Part shown: piece after piece, positions 34,672-43,508 of the stretch | Layout: each line of letters starts with the position of its first letter | How positions within the stretch are numbered: the stretch's first letter is position 1 | Assembly (NCBI RefSeq): GCF_000612805.1 | Contig: NZ_HG964406.1 | Location: 310,001 to 374,000, forward strand | Length of the DNA: 64,000 nucleotides | Direction: 5' to 3' | Origin: Bacillus ndiopicus | Lineage (GTDB): Bacteria; Bacillota; Bacilli; Bacillales_A; Planococcaceae | Program-made: the position numbers and the translations under genes | The notes under the pieces: model-generated | Database searches by the model: none | The model's input: the letters and a program-made list of their open reading frames with translations, nothing else | Told to the model about the DNA's origin: nothing

Positions 34672-35964
34672 ATGGAACATGTTTTATTCGAACGCGTTAA
34701 AAATACACGAGCATTTTTACGTAAAAACCTTCTCACAACAATTTTTAAGGAATTCGATGAGCAATGCATGGAGCTAACAGTTGAACAACGGCGTACAAAA
34801 TATGAAAAAATGTTAGAAAGTCCATTTCGTTTTTTCAGAGGAAGCGCCTATTTATTTTATTTTGATTTAACAAAAATTCCATCAATATTCCATACTCCAA
34901 CAGTAAAGCCAACTTGGATTCAAGGCGATATGCATATGGATAATTTCGGTGCCTTTCAAAATGAATCTGGCACAATCGTTTATGATATGAACGATTTTGA
35001 TGAAGGCTATGTTGGCTCTTATTTGTATGATATTGTTCGGATGAGCGTTAGTATCGCGCTACATCTTGAGGAGCAAGGCTTGCATCAAGCAACACAGGAA
35101 ACAGCGATTCAATCATTTTTAACGAGCTATATTCGGCAAATGAAGCGATTTCAGGAAAAGAAGGATGATCCATTTACATTAATTTTCACAAAGGACAATA
35201 CGAAAGGTCCTATTAAAAAAATATTAAAAAAGCTAGAAAAACAACAAAGAGAACAATTTTTACAAGGAATTGCGCAAACAACTGAGGACGGACAGCATGT
35301 TTTTCAATGGTCCGAGGAATTACAGCCAATCTCTGTGGACGAATATAATTCAATTGTAAATGCACTACCTAATTACAAAGTGAAGGACATTGCTATTAAA
35401 TATGGCTCTGGTACAGCATCTATCGGCTTAAAACGCTACTATATTTTAGTCGAAGGTGGCAAAGATGAGTTACATACAGACGATTTAGTATTAGAAATGA
35501 AGGAGGTGCGTACCGCGATTCCTGCCTATTTCCTACCTTATAACGAAATATTTTGGGAACACTATGAGCATCAGGGAGCTCGCGTCGTAGGTACACAAAG
35601 AGCCATGCATCATTTAGAAGACCCGCACTTAGCTTATTTAACAATGGGCGGAAAAGAGTTTTATATTAGGGAGCGTTCACCATTTAAAAAGAAGGTTAAA
35701 CCGAAAAACTTTAAGGATTTAGAAGATTATTTTGTTACAACATCCATTATGGGTCAAATTGCAGCAAAAGCTCATGCACGTGCAGATATAGATTATTCGA
35801 CAGTATTTAACTATCATAGCGAGGATGAAATTTTAGAAGTCATCACAAAGAATCAGGAAATATTTATTAACAGCACCATTTTACAAGCGATGCACTATAA
35901 AGAAATCGTCTATACGGACTACGCACTTTTTCAAGAATTAATGAAGGCATGGTTTGGTGAATAA
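34672..35964 (+). CDS. DUF2252-family protein
   Basis: 430 aa soluble protein. FRGSAYLFYFDL, WIQGDMHMDNFGAF and YDMNDFDEGYVG-YLYDIVRM are the DUF2252 signature and echo the catalytic HGD..N and D loops of aminoglycoside-phosphotransferase/kinase-like folds. A phosphotransferase activity is therefore plausible; no substrate is known. GGAGG precedes the ATG. The gene stands alone with its own terminator. Confidence 0.85.
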   Translation: MEHVLFERVKNTRAFLRKNLLTTIFKEFDEQCMELTVEQRRTKYEKMLESPFRFFRGSAYLFYFDLTKIPSIFHTPTVKPTWIQGDMHMDNFGAFQNESGTIVYDMNDFDEGYVGSYLYDIVRMSVSIALHLEEQGLHQATQETAIQSFLTSYIRQMKRFQEKKDDPFTLIFTKDNTKGPIKKILKKLEKQQREQFLQGIAQTTEDGQHVFQWSEELQPISVDEYNSIVNALPNYKVKDIAIKYGSGTASIGLKRYYILVEGGKDELHTDDLVLEMKEVRTAIPAYFLPYNEIFWEHYEHQGARVVGTQRAMHHLEDPHLAYLTMGGKEFYIRERSPFKKKVKPKNFKDLEDYFVTTSIMGQIAAKAHARADIDYSTVFNYHSEDEILEVITKNQEIFINSTILQAMHYKEIVYTDYALFQELMKAWFGE

Positions 35965-35971
35965 AAAACGA

Positions 35972-36006
35972 AGGCTGAGGGAAAGACAATTTCTTTCCCT
36001 CAGCCT
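35972..36006. terminator. Bidirectional terminator
   Basis: AGGCTGAGGGAAAG / CTTTCCCTCAGCCT, a 14-bp perfect stem between converging genes. Confidence 0.85.
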
Positions 36007-36058
36007 AAACTTCTATTCGCTGTTATCACACAACTTACGGTGCAAAATACCTCTTTTA

Positions 36059-36403
36059 TTATAGCCCGTCGTATAAAGATTGAACTGGCTTAGTTAAAAT
36101 GCGGTTTACTTCTTCAATTACGCGGCTTAAGCCCATTTCTGCTTCAAGCATCGCAAGAATTTTTACGTTTTGCTGCGCAAGCTGTGCTGCTTTTTGCGCG
36201 TATGCTAACTCATCTTCTAATAGCTCTTCGCCAGCCATTTGCTTTTGCTGTAGCTTCATTTGAATATCGCGGAAATTTGTAAATAGGGTTTTCGCTTCTT
36301 CATCACTGCGCACAGCCTCTACAGTCTCCTGCAATAATTTAAATTCATTTGTTTGACGAAACGTCGCTTCCAATCGGTTAATATCATCATAAATGTTAAT
36401 CAT
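36059..36403 (-). CDS. yheA: YheA, YlbF/YmcA-family protein
   Basis: 114 aa, almost entirely helical with charged heptads (VRSDEEAKTLFTNFRDIQMKLQQ). It is a paralogue type of YlbF and YmcA, which with YaaT modulate RNA decay and development in B. subtilis; YheA itself is uncharacterised. AGGA with a 6-nt spacer favours the ATG at 36403. It follows yheB by 19 nt, the same order as in Bacillus. Confidence 0.88.
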   Translation of the reverse strand: MINIYDDINRLEATFRQTNEFKLLQETVEAVRSDEEAKTLFTNFRDIQMKLQQKQMAGEELLEDELAYAQKAAQLAQQNVKILAMLEAEMGLSRVIEEVNRILTKPVQSLYDGL

Positions 36404-36422
36404 CGTATTCCTACTTTCCATT

Positions 36423-37568
36423 TTAATTTGTCATAAAGACGATAACTGCTTGCACAATACCAACAATGCCTCCGATAATACCACCTAACCATGTAATCAT
36501 ACGCAGCTCACTGCTAATTATGCCTAGTACAAGCTCTTCAAGCTTTGCAATTGGGAATGAGTCAACTTGCTGACGCACAACTTCTGCTAAGTTTAAGCGT
36601 TTTAACACATCCTCGATTTTGCCTTCTGCTGCTATAAATGCTTTATCCATCACTTTTGGTAGTAGCTCGTCATTAACCCAAGCCTGCCCTTGTGGCCAAT
36701 AGTCATGAATCGTTTTCTCTAAACGCGCTTCAATAGCAAGCTGCTTTTTCGCATATGCTTGAATGCTCTGTTCAATCGTATCAAAGTTTATGTCTTTCAT
36801 AAAGTCCATTGCAGGGCGCTGTTTAATTTTTTCCCATTCAGCTGAGAAAATGCGATAAAGCAAGGCACTCGTCCCAGGTGCTTGTAGGAAACGTATAAGC
36901 TCGCGTTGTACTTTTTCAACGAGCGACATCGAATCGCCCATAAACATTTGAATCATACCACCGAATGAGCCCTTTGAGCTTAAAAAATCATCAAGCAAGT
37001 TTTTAATAGTTCTTGCCCCTTCAGGTGATTGAAAATATGCTACGCCCTTATCTAAAATTTGATCCACAGCATCGCCAATTTTTTTATCTAAAATAGGCTC
37101 TAGATCTTCTGGCATTAACTGCTGAATCGTTTTTGTTGCTAGCGTATTTTTTACAGATGTAAACTGATTAGCAATTACGGCATCTACTTTTTGCTCTAAA
37201 ATAGCAGGGGTGTGCTGCAAATTTGCTAGCCTTAGCCAATCATGAATCGTTTTCTCCTGCGTAAACACCTCTGACGTTACTTTTTGTCGAGCAAAGTCAA
37301 GTACATTATTGCGTACATCTTGTGATAAAAATTTCTTTTTAATCGTATCAGGTGTTAATAAAAAATCCGCTACTGTTTTCCCTAATTGAATCGCTAATAC
37401 ATCACGTCTTTTTGGAATAAGCCCTGGCGTTAGTGGTAAACGCCAACGCATAAAGTAAATTGGCTTGTATGGACGAAACAACATTTTAATCGCCATATAG
37501 TTTGTCGCGGCCCCTACAATTGCCCCTACACCTGCTAATAAAACTAATAGTCCAAATAAACTACCCAT
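36423..37568 (-). CDS. yheB: YheB, DUF445 membrane protein
   Basis: 381 aa. One hydrophobic segment at each end (about 3-25 and 355-378) brackets a long helical DUF445 region. NYMAIKMLFRPYKPIYF and LTPGLIPKRRDVLA near the N-terminus and WLGGIIGGIVGIVQA at the C-terminus are typical. DUF445 proteins have been found in the spore envelope or membrane; mechanism unknown. GAGAGGA precedes the ATG. Confidence 0.88.
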   Translation of the reverse strand: MGSLFGLLVLLAGVGAIVGAATNYMAIKMLFRPYKPIYFMRWRLPLTPGLIPKRRDVLAIQLGKTVADFLLTPDTIKKKFLSQDVRNNVLDFARQKVTSEVFTQEKTIHDWLRLANLQHTPAILEQKVDAVIANQFTSVKNTLATKTIQQLMPEDLEPILDKKIGDAVDQILDKGVAYFQSPEGARTIKNLLDDFLSSKGSFGGMIQMFMGDSMSLVEKVQRELIRFLQAPGTSALLYRIFSAEWEKIKQRPAMDFMKDINFDTIEQSIQAYAKKQLAIEARLEKTIHDYWPQGQAWVNDELLPKVMDKAFIAAEGKIEDVLKRLNLAEVVRQQVDSFPIAKLEELVLGIISSELRMITWLGGIIGGIVGIVQAVIVFMTN

Positions 37569-37695
37569 AATATCCTCTCGTTTCTATATCAATTACGCTC
37601 ATATTGTATAACAGAAATGCAATTTCACAAAACAATCGATATATATTGCATAACGTTTCACTTATTTAGTACGATGAATAGGAAGGGGTGGTTTC

Positions 37696-37905
37696 ATGAT
37701 TCAGCATTTTAATTTTAAACCGTTGTATGATAATAAGCAGCTACCAGGTTGGCTAATAACCTTTTTCTATAAACAGCAGCGTTATCAAGCAGAGTATCAT
37801 AAGGATGGGAGCATTCGATTTATCGGAGCATCGCCTGCTGTTGAGAATTTAGCGGCTGTGGAGAAGATGGTGCATGAACTAATGTTATTTCATGTGTATG
37901 ATTAA
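37696..37905 (+). CDS. yheE: YheE-family small protein
   Basis: 69 aa, with NFKPLYDNKQLPGW, YHKDGSIRF and LMLFHVYD, the pattern of YheE (DUF5342). Soluble; function unknown. GGGGTGG precedes the ATG. It is divergent from yheB, as in Bacillus. Confidence 0.85.
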   Translation: MIQHFNFKPLYDNKQLPGWLITFFYKQQRYQAEYHKDGSIRFIGASPAVENLAAVEKMVHELMLFHVYD

Positions 37906-37928
37906 GTGCCTAACGCGTAAACAATTTA

Positions 37929-37970
37929 GGGTGCTAACAAAACAGTTACAGTTTTGTTAGCACCCTATTT
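37929..37970 (+). terminator. Terminator of yheE
   Basis: GGGTGCTAACAAAAC / GTTTTGTTAGCACCC, a 15-bp perfect stem followed by TATTTT. Confidence 0.93.
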
Positions 37971-38152
37971 TAATTCCATCAAACAAGCTTCCGATTTTTT
38001 ATCCTATATGATGATTTTCTTTCATCGCAATCGATTATATTGGATTTCCCACTTATTCAAGCATATTTCCATCAACAGGTAATCTTCCTCCTCATAACCA
38101 AAATAGCTAAGCATATATTAGACTAGCATAGGATTAGTAGGAGGGTATGTAT

Positions 38153-38896
38153 TTGGAAATCATTCAAGAAATTCTATCTATATACATTCAATTTTTCGAT
38201 TGGGGCATGTGGAAGGCAATTTTATCTGACCCAGTATCTTGGGGACTTATATCATCACTTATTATTATCGAGGGCTTGCTATCAGCGGATAATGCACTTG
38301 TACTCGCAGTGCTTGTTAAGCATTTACCAAATAAGCAACGAAAACGGGCGTTAATGTATGGTATGGTGGGGGCTTACTTTTTTCGATTTTTGTTTATAGG
38401 CATTGGTGTTTATTTGGTAGAATTTTGGTTTATAAAATTGCTGGGTGCCTTATATTTAGGGTGGCTATGTATCGCACATTTCGCACAAATAGGGGAAGAG
38501 GATAGTGTCAAAGAAGTTAATAAATCGGGATTATTAGTTCGGCTTTTTGGGAGCTTTTGGGCAACCGTTATTATGATTGAGCTAATGGACATCGCCTTTT
38601 CACTTGATGCCATCTTTGCCGCTTTTGCAATATCTAATCAAGTATGGATATTAATGATTGGCGGAATGCTAGGTATTTTAATGATGAGAACCATTGCAGG
38701 TTTATTTTTAGCTGTTATTGAAAAAATACCCGAACTAGAGGAAGCAGCCTTTATTATCATTGGTATCGTTGCGCTGAAAATGCTCGTTAGCATAGTGGGT
38801 ATTCACATTCCACATTATATGTTTTTTATTGTGCTAACTATTGTGTTTATAGTGACGTTCGCTATTCATTTCTTAAAAAAACTAAGAGTTGCTTAA
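38153..38896 (+). CDS. TerC-family metal exporter
   Basis: 247 aa with seven or so membrane segments. IIIEGLLSADNALVLAVLV and ELMDIAFSLDAIFAAFAIS carry the paired acidic/Asn sites of TerC proteins. Bacillus TerC members (MeeY/MeeF) export manganese, some to load secreted metalloenzymes. The frame starts ATG at 38147, but TTG at 38153 is better spaced from AGGAGGG. I looked for a yybP-ykoY manganese riboswitch in the 180-bp leader and saw none. Confidence 0.85.
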   Translation: MEIIQEILSIYIQFFDWGMWKAILSDPVSWGLISSLIIIEGLLSADNALVLAVLVKHLPNKQRKRALMYGMVGAYFFRFLFIGIGVYLVEFWFIKLLGALYLGWLCIAHFAQIGEEDSVKEVNKSGLLVRLFGSFWATVIMIELMDIAFSLDAIFAAFAISNQVWILMIGGMLGILMMRTIAGLFLAVIEKIPELEEAAFIIIGIVALKMLVSIVGIHIPHYMFFIVLTIVFIVTFAIHFLKKLRVA

Positions 38897-39151
38897 CATC
38901 ATATTGAAAAGGCTGACGAAGAATAGCAGGATAGCATCTGCAATTCCCAGTCGGTCTTTTTTAATGTAGTATTTGAACTACCTCTTTGTATTTTTAACCG
39001 AAACGTCTGTAATTTATCGATAATGATAGCCCTTTAGAACAGGATCAATTTTCCATTTAAAACGAATACATTCATCGCTCTGTCGAACCAAATATCATTC
39101 TACTCATATAATATGGAGGAAAAATAGACAAACGGTTTCGAGGTGGATTTG

Positions 39152-39712
39152 ATGCAGTGGATTACTATCATTCTTATCGGGATAGCAGTGAATTTAGATA
39201 ACTTGGGCATAAGTTTAGCATATGGAATAAAACGAATTAAAATTCCAATAATCTCAAATGCGATAATTGCGATATTATCTATGATTGTGACATATGTGGC
39301 AGTTACAATTGGCGAGGCGCTAATTGACTATATTTCAGTTTATTTAGCCAATCTGTTAGGAAGTCTTTTACTCTGTGCTATTGGGGTTTGGACGTTGTTA
39401 TCGAGCCGTTTTGTTAAGGCAGGCTGTGTAAAGCCATTTGGTAAAGATAAAAATTCTATCCTTTCTTTAAAAGAAGCCATTACAATAGGGCTTGTTTTAT
39501 CAGCTAACTGCTTTGCAACGGGCATTGCTATTGGTGCAAATGATATTACAACAATATGGGTAGTCATTTCTATTGGTGTTTTTTCATTTATCACAATAGC
39601 GATTGGTAGCCATTTCGGCATGTTATTAACGAAAACTTTTATTGGGCGATACTCCACAGCTATTTCAGGCTGGCTTCTTATAGCCATCGGTATTTTTGAA
39701 ATTTTCGCTTGA
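39152..39712 (+). CDS. MntP/YtaF-family efflux protein
   Basis: 186 aa, six membrane segments. AVNLDNLGISLAYGIKRIKI and SANCFATGIAIGA correspond to the two metal-site repeats of the MntP/YtaF group. MntP exports Mn(II); YtaF is its sporulation-linked relative. GAGGTG with a 6-nt spacer selects the ATG at 39152 over the GTG at 39143. It lies 255 bp after the TerC gene in the same direction. Confidence 0.85.
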   Translation: MQWITIILIGIAVNLDNLGISLAYGIKRIKIPIISNAIIAILSMIVTYVAVTIGEALIDYISVYLANLLGSLLLCAIGVWTLLSSRFVKAGCVKPFGKDKNSILSLKEAITIGLVLSANCFATGIAIGANDITTIWVVISIGVFSFITIAIGSHFGMLLTKTFIGRYSTAISGWLLIAIGIFEIFA

Positions 39713-39770
39713 TTAGAGGAACTTTGGAATATGTATTGTTATTCCATATTATTTGCCCTTGCATTTAAAC

Positions 39771-39823
39771 AAAAGACACCCAACAATTGGAGTATTATAC
39801 TACCGATTGTTAAGTGTCTTTTT
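39771..39823. terminator. Bidirectional terminator, MntP-like / MFS
   Basis: AAAAGACAC / GTGTCTTTT with inner pairs ACAAT/ATTGT and a T tail. The right arm touches the MFS stop codon. Confidence 0.85.
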
Positions 39824-41102
39824 ACCTTATGTTCGACTCTTCTTTCAACGTATATTTGCGCCCAAATGTAATATAGAAAAATGTTGAAGCAATTAAATAT
39901 AGACCACCAGTAATGGAGAAGGCATAGGCATAGCCCCAGTATGAACCGTATGTCGTGACAAGCCACGCTGCTGGTAAGCCCATAACCGCCCAACCTAAGT
40001 TAAAGACCATTTGATTGACCGAGTTGGCTAGCCCCTTATACTTATCATGCACAACTTCCATTGCAATCGCACTTTGGATTGGGTTACCTGCATTCATCAA
40101 TGCTTGGCGCATTAAAAAGCCTAGGGATGCTAAAAACAAAGAATTTGTAAAGGCTGTTAAAAATAAAAATGGAATCGACATTAGCTGAAATAACACAAGC
40201 GCCCTTACTTTGCCAACGCGCTTCACTAGCATCGGACCTATCAGCATCGCAACTGTTGTCATTGCTGAGCCTAACGCTAGTATAAGTCCAATATAGGAAT
40301 TAGAAGCATCAAAGCGATTTGCAAAATATAAATTTAAATACGGAATAACTAAGCCAGCACCAAACCCTACTAATAAATTGGCTGTACCGAAAAATAAAAT
40401 CATTTTTAAATTAAAGGACCAGCTTGCTTCCTTGCGTACTTCAGATGCTTCTTCTTGTAGTGCTCCTTTAGCTTTTTGGGCATTCGTCGCTACTGGTTTG
40501 AGCTTAAATAATGGGAATAAGCCGCAGAAGAAAATAACACAGCCCATTAATAGAGAGATTTGAATGCTTTGTACCTCTCCCATTTTAGCTAACCATTGCA
40601 GGCTATCAGCGATAATTCCGCCTAATAAATTACCGATAACATTCGATACTGTGACAAGAGCAAAATGAATACTAAACAATTGCATACGTTCTCGCGGACT
40701 CGAATTTTCAGCTAAAAATGGCACACCTGAAACTTGCGCTAATGCCCAAACAATTCCCATTCCAAAAGCAAGCATTAGCATTGGCTGCTCAGCAGTCACA
40801 ACGCTGCGCCCTACAAGTAAAATAGCCGTCAAAGTAGAACCGATAATCAAGAGCCATTTACGTCCAAGTTTATCACTTAAAAGCCCCGCTGGTATAAGCA
40901 TCAACGCCGTTGCAAGCGATGTCACAGAAATTACACTACCATTGACTGACTCAGGTAATCCGAGCTCTCGAATATATAAATTGTACATTACACTAAATAC
41001 GCCCATTCCAATTTGAATAAGCACATTTGATAAAATAAATAAACGTATATTCCGATTAAAAGATTGAAAGCTTTTTCCCCACTCACGAAGCCATTTTCTC
41101 AC
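39822..41102 (-). CDS. MFS transporter
   Basis: 426 aa, twelve predicted membrane segments with a central cytoplasmic loop. GLLSDKLGRKWLLIIGS is the MFS loop 2-3 motif, and GPMLVKRVGKVRALVLF is its second-half counterpart. It resembles drug or sugar efflux carriers, substrate unknown. The start is GTG at 41102, after GAGGTG. It may be cotranscribed with the LuxR-type gene 95 bp upstream, though no link is proven. Confidence 0.85.
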   Translation of the reverse strand: MRKWLREWGKSFQSFNRNIRLFILSNVLIQIGMGVFSVMYNLYIRELGLPESVNGSVISVTSLATALMLIPAGLLSDKLGRKWLLIIGSTLTAILLVGRSVVTAEQPMLMLAFGMGIVWALAQVSGVPFLAENSSPRERMQLFSIHFALVTVSNVIGNLLGGIIADSLQWLAKMGEVQSIQISLLMGCVIFFCGLFPLFKLKPVATNAQKAKGALQEEASEVRKEASWSFNLKMILFFGTANLLVGFGAGLVIPYLNLYFANRFDASNSYIGLILALGSAMTTVAMLIGPMLVKRVGKVRALVLFQLMSIPFLFLTAFTNSLFLASLGFLMRQALMNAGNPIQSAIAMEVVHDKYKGLANSVNQMVFNLGWAVMGLPAAWLVTTYGSYWGYAYAFSITGGLYLIASTFFYITFGRKYTLKEESNIR

Positions 41103-41197
41103 TTACCGCACCTCGTTCTTCATACAATTAATTCGATAATCTAAATATACGTTTTTCGTAGTAAATAAGCAATATCATTTCAAGATATGTCTGTCTA

Positions 41198-42277
41198 TTA
41201 TAAAATTCCGCGCTTAAATGCTTCATTCACTAAATGTGTGCGGTTTTTTGCTTGCAGTTTGCTAAGCAGTCGTTGCACATAGTCACGCACTGTAAACTCA
41301 CTAATAAATAAAGTAGCTGCAATTTCTTTATTGCTATATCCTTCAGCAATTAGATACATAACGCTATGCTCCTTCTCAGTCAATTCTGATTGCTGCTTAA
41401 GGTTAGAGGCAGCCGGTTTACGCGATAACAATAAACCAAGACGTTTCCCAACAAGCTCTAATGTATCTAACTGCAATTGTGAATATGGGAAAAACTCTCC
41501 CTTTTGGTCTAGCTCTAACCAACCGTATAGCTGATTTCTGTCAACAACAGGAATAAAAAGCATTGAGGATAAATTGAATTTCTTAATCATGTCATCATCA
41601 ATATATGGATATGGCTCTCGTAAATAGAGCGACTGCTTTAAACTAAAAATTGGAAAATCCGCGGTTAGTTTACCTTTAATATTTTGTACAATTTCTAGTT
41701 GATCACCGAACATTCCTTGAAATTCATTTTTCCAAGGGATATAAACATAAAAAATACAACGTTTAAATTGGAAAATAGCCTTCAGCTCTTCTAAAATAGC
41801 AGGTAATTCCTCAGCGCTAGAAGCACGAATAAGAATTTCATCCATTTTATCAAGTCGGTTCATATCTAGTGCTTGCTGCCCGTGTGATTGATCCACTGAT
41901 GCATAATACTGCTGCATTAAGCTCACCATGCAATTGGACAAAAAAATAAACAAATGCTCTATTTGGGGATGTTTTTGATCAAATAATAAGCGTAATGTCG
42001 ATTGCTCGAAAACAGCTCGAAATAAATTTAAAAACTGCCCCGACACTTGACGTAAGTGCACTTGGATAAACAATTGAAGTTGATTTGTTAAATTGTTTAG
42101 TTCATCCACATCGCTTTGTTTAATAACAAAGCTTAAAAAATGGTCCGCAAACTCGATAATCTCTTGCTTCTCCTCAGGAAGTAGTCCTTCCTCCAATTGA
42201 ACATAGGAGCTAATATTTTGCATTAAATTGATGCGATGTATTTTACAAAACAAAACAAATTGCACGGGTTTTATCAT
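41198..42277 (-). CDS. LuxR-type regulator with GAF-like sensor
   Basis: 359 aa. Residues about 140-280 look like a GAF domain (ILEELKAIFQFKRCIFYVY ... LFIPVVDRNQLYGWLEL). The C-terminus is a LuxR helix-turn-helix (LTEKEHSVMYLIAEGYSNKEIA, with ISEFTVRDYVQRLLSKL). No receiver domain, so it should sense a ligand or act without phosphorylation. AGGTGATG lies before the ATG. Its nearest likely target is the MFS gene downstream. Confidence 0.82.
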   Translation of the reverse strand: MIKPVQFVLFCKIHRINLMQNISSYVQLEEGLLPEEKQEIIEFADHFLSFVIKQSDVDELNNLTNQLQLFIQVHLRQVSGQFLNLFRAVFEQSTLRLLFDQKHPQIEHLFIFLSNCMVSLMQQYYASVDQSHGQQALDMNRLDKMDEILIRASSAEELPAILEELKAIFQFKRCIFYVYIPWKNEFQGMFGDQLEIVQNIKGKLTADFPIFSLKQSLYLREPYPYIDDDMIKKFNLSSMLFIPVVDRNQLYGWLELDQKGEFFPYSQLQLDTLELVGKRLGLLLSRKPAASNLKQQSELTEKEHSVMYLIAEGYSNKEIAATLFISEFTVRDYVQRLLSKLQAKNRTHLVNEAFKRGIL

Positions 42278-42349
42278 TTCATCACCTACAAATGTATGGG
42301 TATTTTAGGTTAATTTTAACACAGATAAATACTTTAGAAAAAATGCGAA

Positions 42350-42386
42350 AGGGCTGTCAAAAAATTTTTTGACAGCCCTCTTTTTT
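42350..42386. terminator. Bidirectional terminator
   Basis: AGGGCTGTCAAAAAA is directly followed by its complement, a 15-bp perfect palindrome with a T run on the plus side. It ends the GNAT gene. Confidence 0.85.
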
Positions 42387-43218
42387 AATCTTTTCTCAAA
42401 TGATAACTTATTAATTCATGCTTCACAGTAAAGCCTGCTGCTATATATAGACGCAGTGCACTGTCATTTGTTTTCCCAACTGTTAATTGTACTTCTGGGA
42501 TTTGGTGCGTTGTGCTAATGCGCGCAAGAGCTGTTGACAGTAGCTTTGTGCCAAGTCCTTGTCGCCAGAATGTAGGCGCAATCGCAATATATTCTATTGC
42601 TGCTTCTTTGTGTACGTTGTCTACTTCAATATAAGCATAACCTTGTAACTGCCCTATTTCGTCTACTAATAATAGCAATTCATTCTCGTCATTTAGACGT
42701 TTAATAATTGTATCCGCATTATAATACGTATTTGGAAATGCAGCATTATGCAGCTCAGCAAAAGCCTCATAAAAGTGTGGCTCATAAAAAATGAAGGATG
42801 TCTCTACTTGTTGGTCTTGTTGCTGCCATAATAAAACAGCATGCTGCCCTATCTGCTGTGCATTAATTGAATTTACAAATGTGTTTGCTAACTTATTTTG
42901 TTCATTAATAAAAAATTGAAATTCCTTAATGGTTGGATTCTTTTCTAAAAGTTGCTGCCACATATTTGTTAAAAGCAATGCATGATCCTCTTCTTTAATA
43001 AATGGTCCCCATACCTCTGCGCTTGTCCCATCTATATCTAAACCAATAGCTGCCGTAATTTGTCCATCATCATATGCTATTTCAAAAGCGTCTTTCCCAA
43101 AATCTTCTTGTAATGTTTGCTTGATTTCTTCTACATTTTCTCCACAATAGCCGATATGATGTGCTTGCTTGTTATTTAAGTGTGCTAGAAATGTTGCTAG
43201 CTGCTTATTTTTCACCAT
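42385..43218 (-). CDS. GNAT acetyltransferase (two-module)
   Basis: 277 aa. The C-terminal half is a clear GNAT domain: YIAIAPTFWRQGLGTKLLSTAL (acetyl-CoA loop) and TNDSALRLYIAAGF. The N-terminal half (about 1-135) looks like a diverged GNAT module without the loop. Substrate unknown. AAGGAGGAG precedes the ATG. Confidence 0.85.
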   Translation of the reverse strand: MVKNKQLATFLAHLNNKQAHHIGYCGENVEEIKQTLQEDFGKDAFEIAYDDGQITAAIGLDIDGTSAEVWGPFIKEEDHALLLTNMWQQLLEKNPTIKEFQFFINEQNKLANTFVNSINAQQIGQHAVLLWQQQDQQVETSFIFYEPHFYEAFAELHNAAFPNTYYNADTIIKRLNDENELLLLVDEIGQLQGYAYIEVDNVHKEAAIEYIAIAPTFWRQGLGTKLLSTALARISTTHQIPEVQLTVGKTNDSALRLYIAAGFTVKHELISYHLRKD

Positions 43219-43456
43219 AATTACTCCTCCTTATAAACCAAAGACCTAATTCGCCCAACAAAGTTGTATTTTCGCCCATCCACTACCCGAATCAATTAAA
43301 AAGATGTTATCTAAAAAGCCAAAATTGTTTTTGACACAACAAAAAATTCATCTTTATTTATTCACTTTAAAAATGACAGAAAACAGTGTAAAACCAGTAC
43401 TTTTAACCGTTTATAGAATACTCACATATTTCTAAATGGTTATCAAAAATAAAAAA

Positions 43457-43496
43457 GTTGCCCGGAAAGCGGCGCGCTAGCCTGCTTTTCGGACAA
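43457..43496 (-). terminator. Terminator of the ABC operon, GCGCTAGC-loop type
   Basis: On the minus strand, GTTGTCCGAAAAGC pairs with GCTTTCCGGGCAAC, with a GCTAGCGC loop, and runs into TTTTTTATTTTT. It is sister to the hairpin at 13508-13546. Confidence 0.9.
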
Positions 43497-43508
43497 CCTC
43501 TCACCTAT

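Noticed and set aside
37971..38152. Manganese (yybP-ykoY) riboswitch upstream of the TerC gene
   Set aside because: Looked for the conserved motif and saw none.
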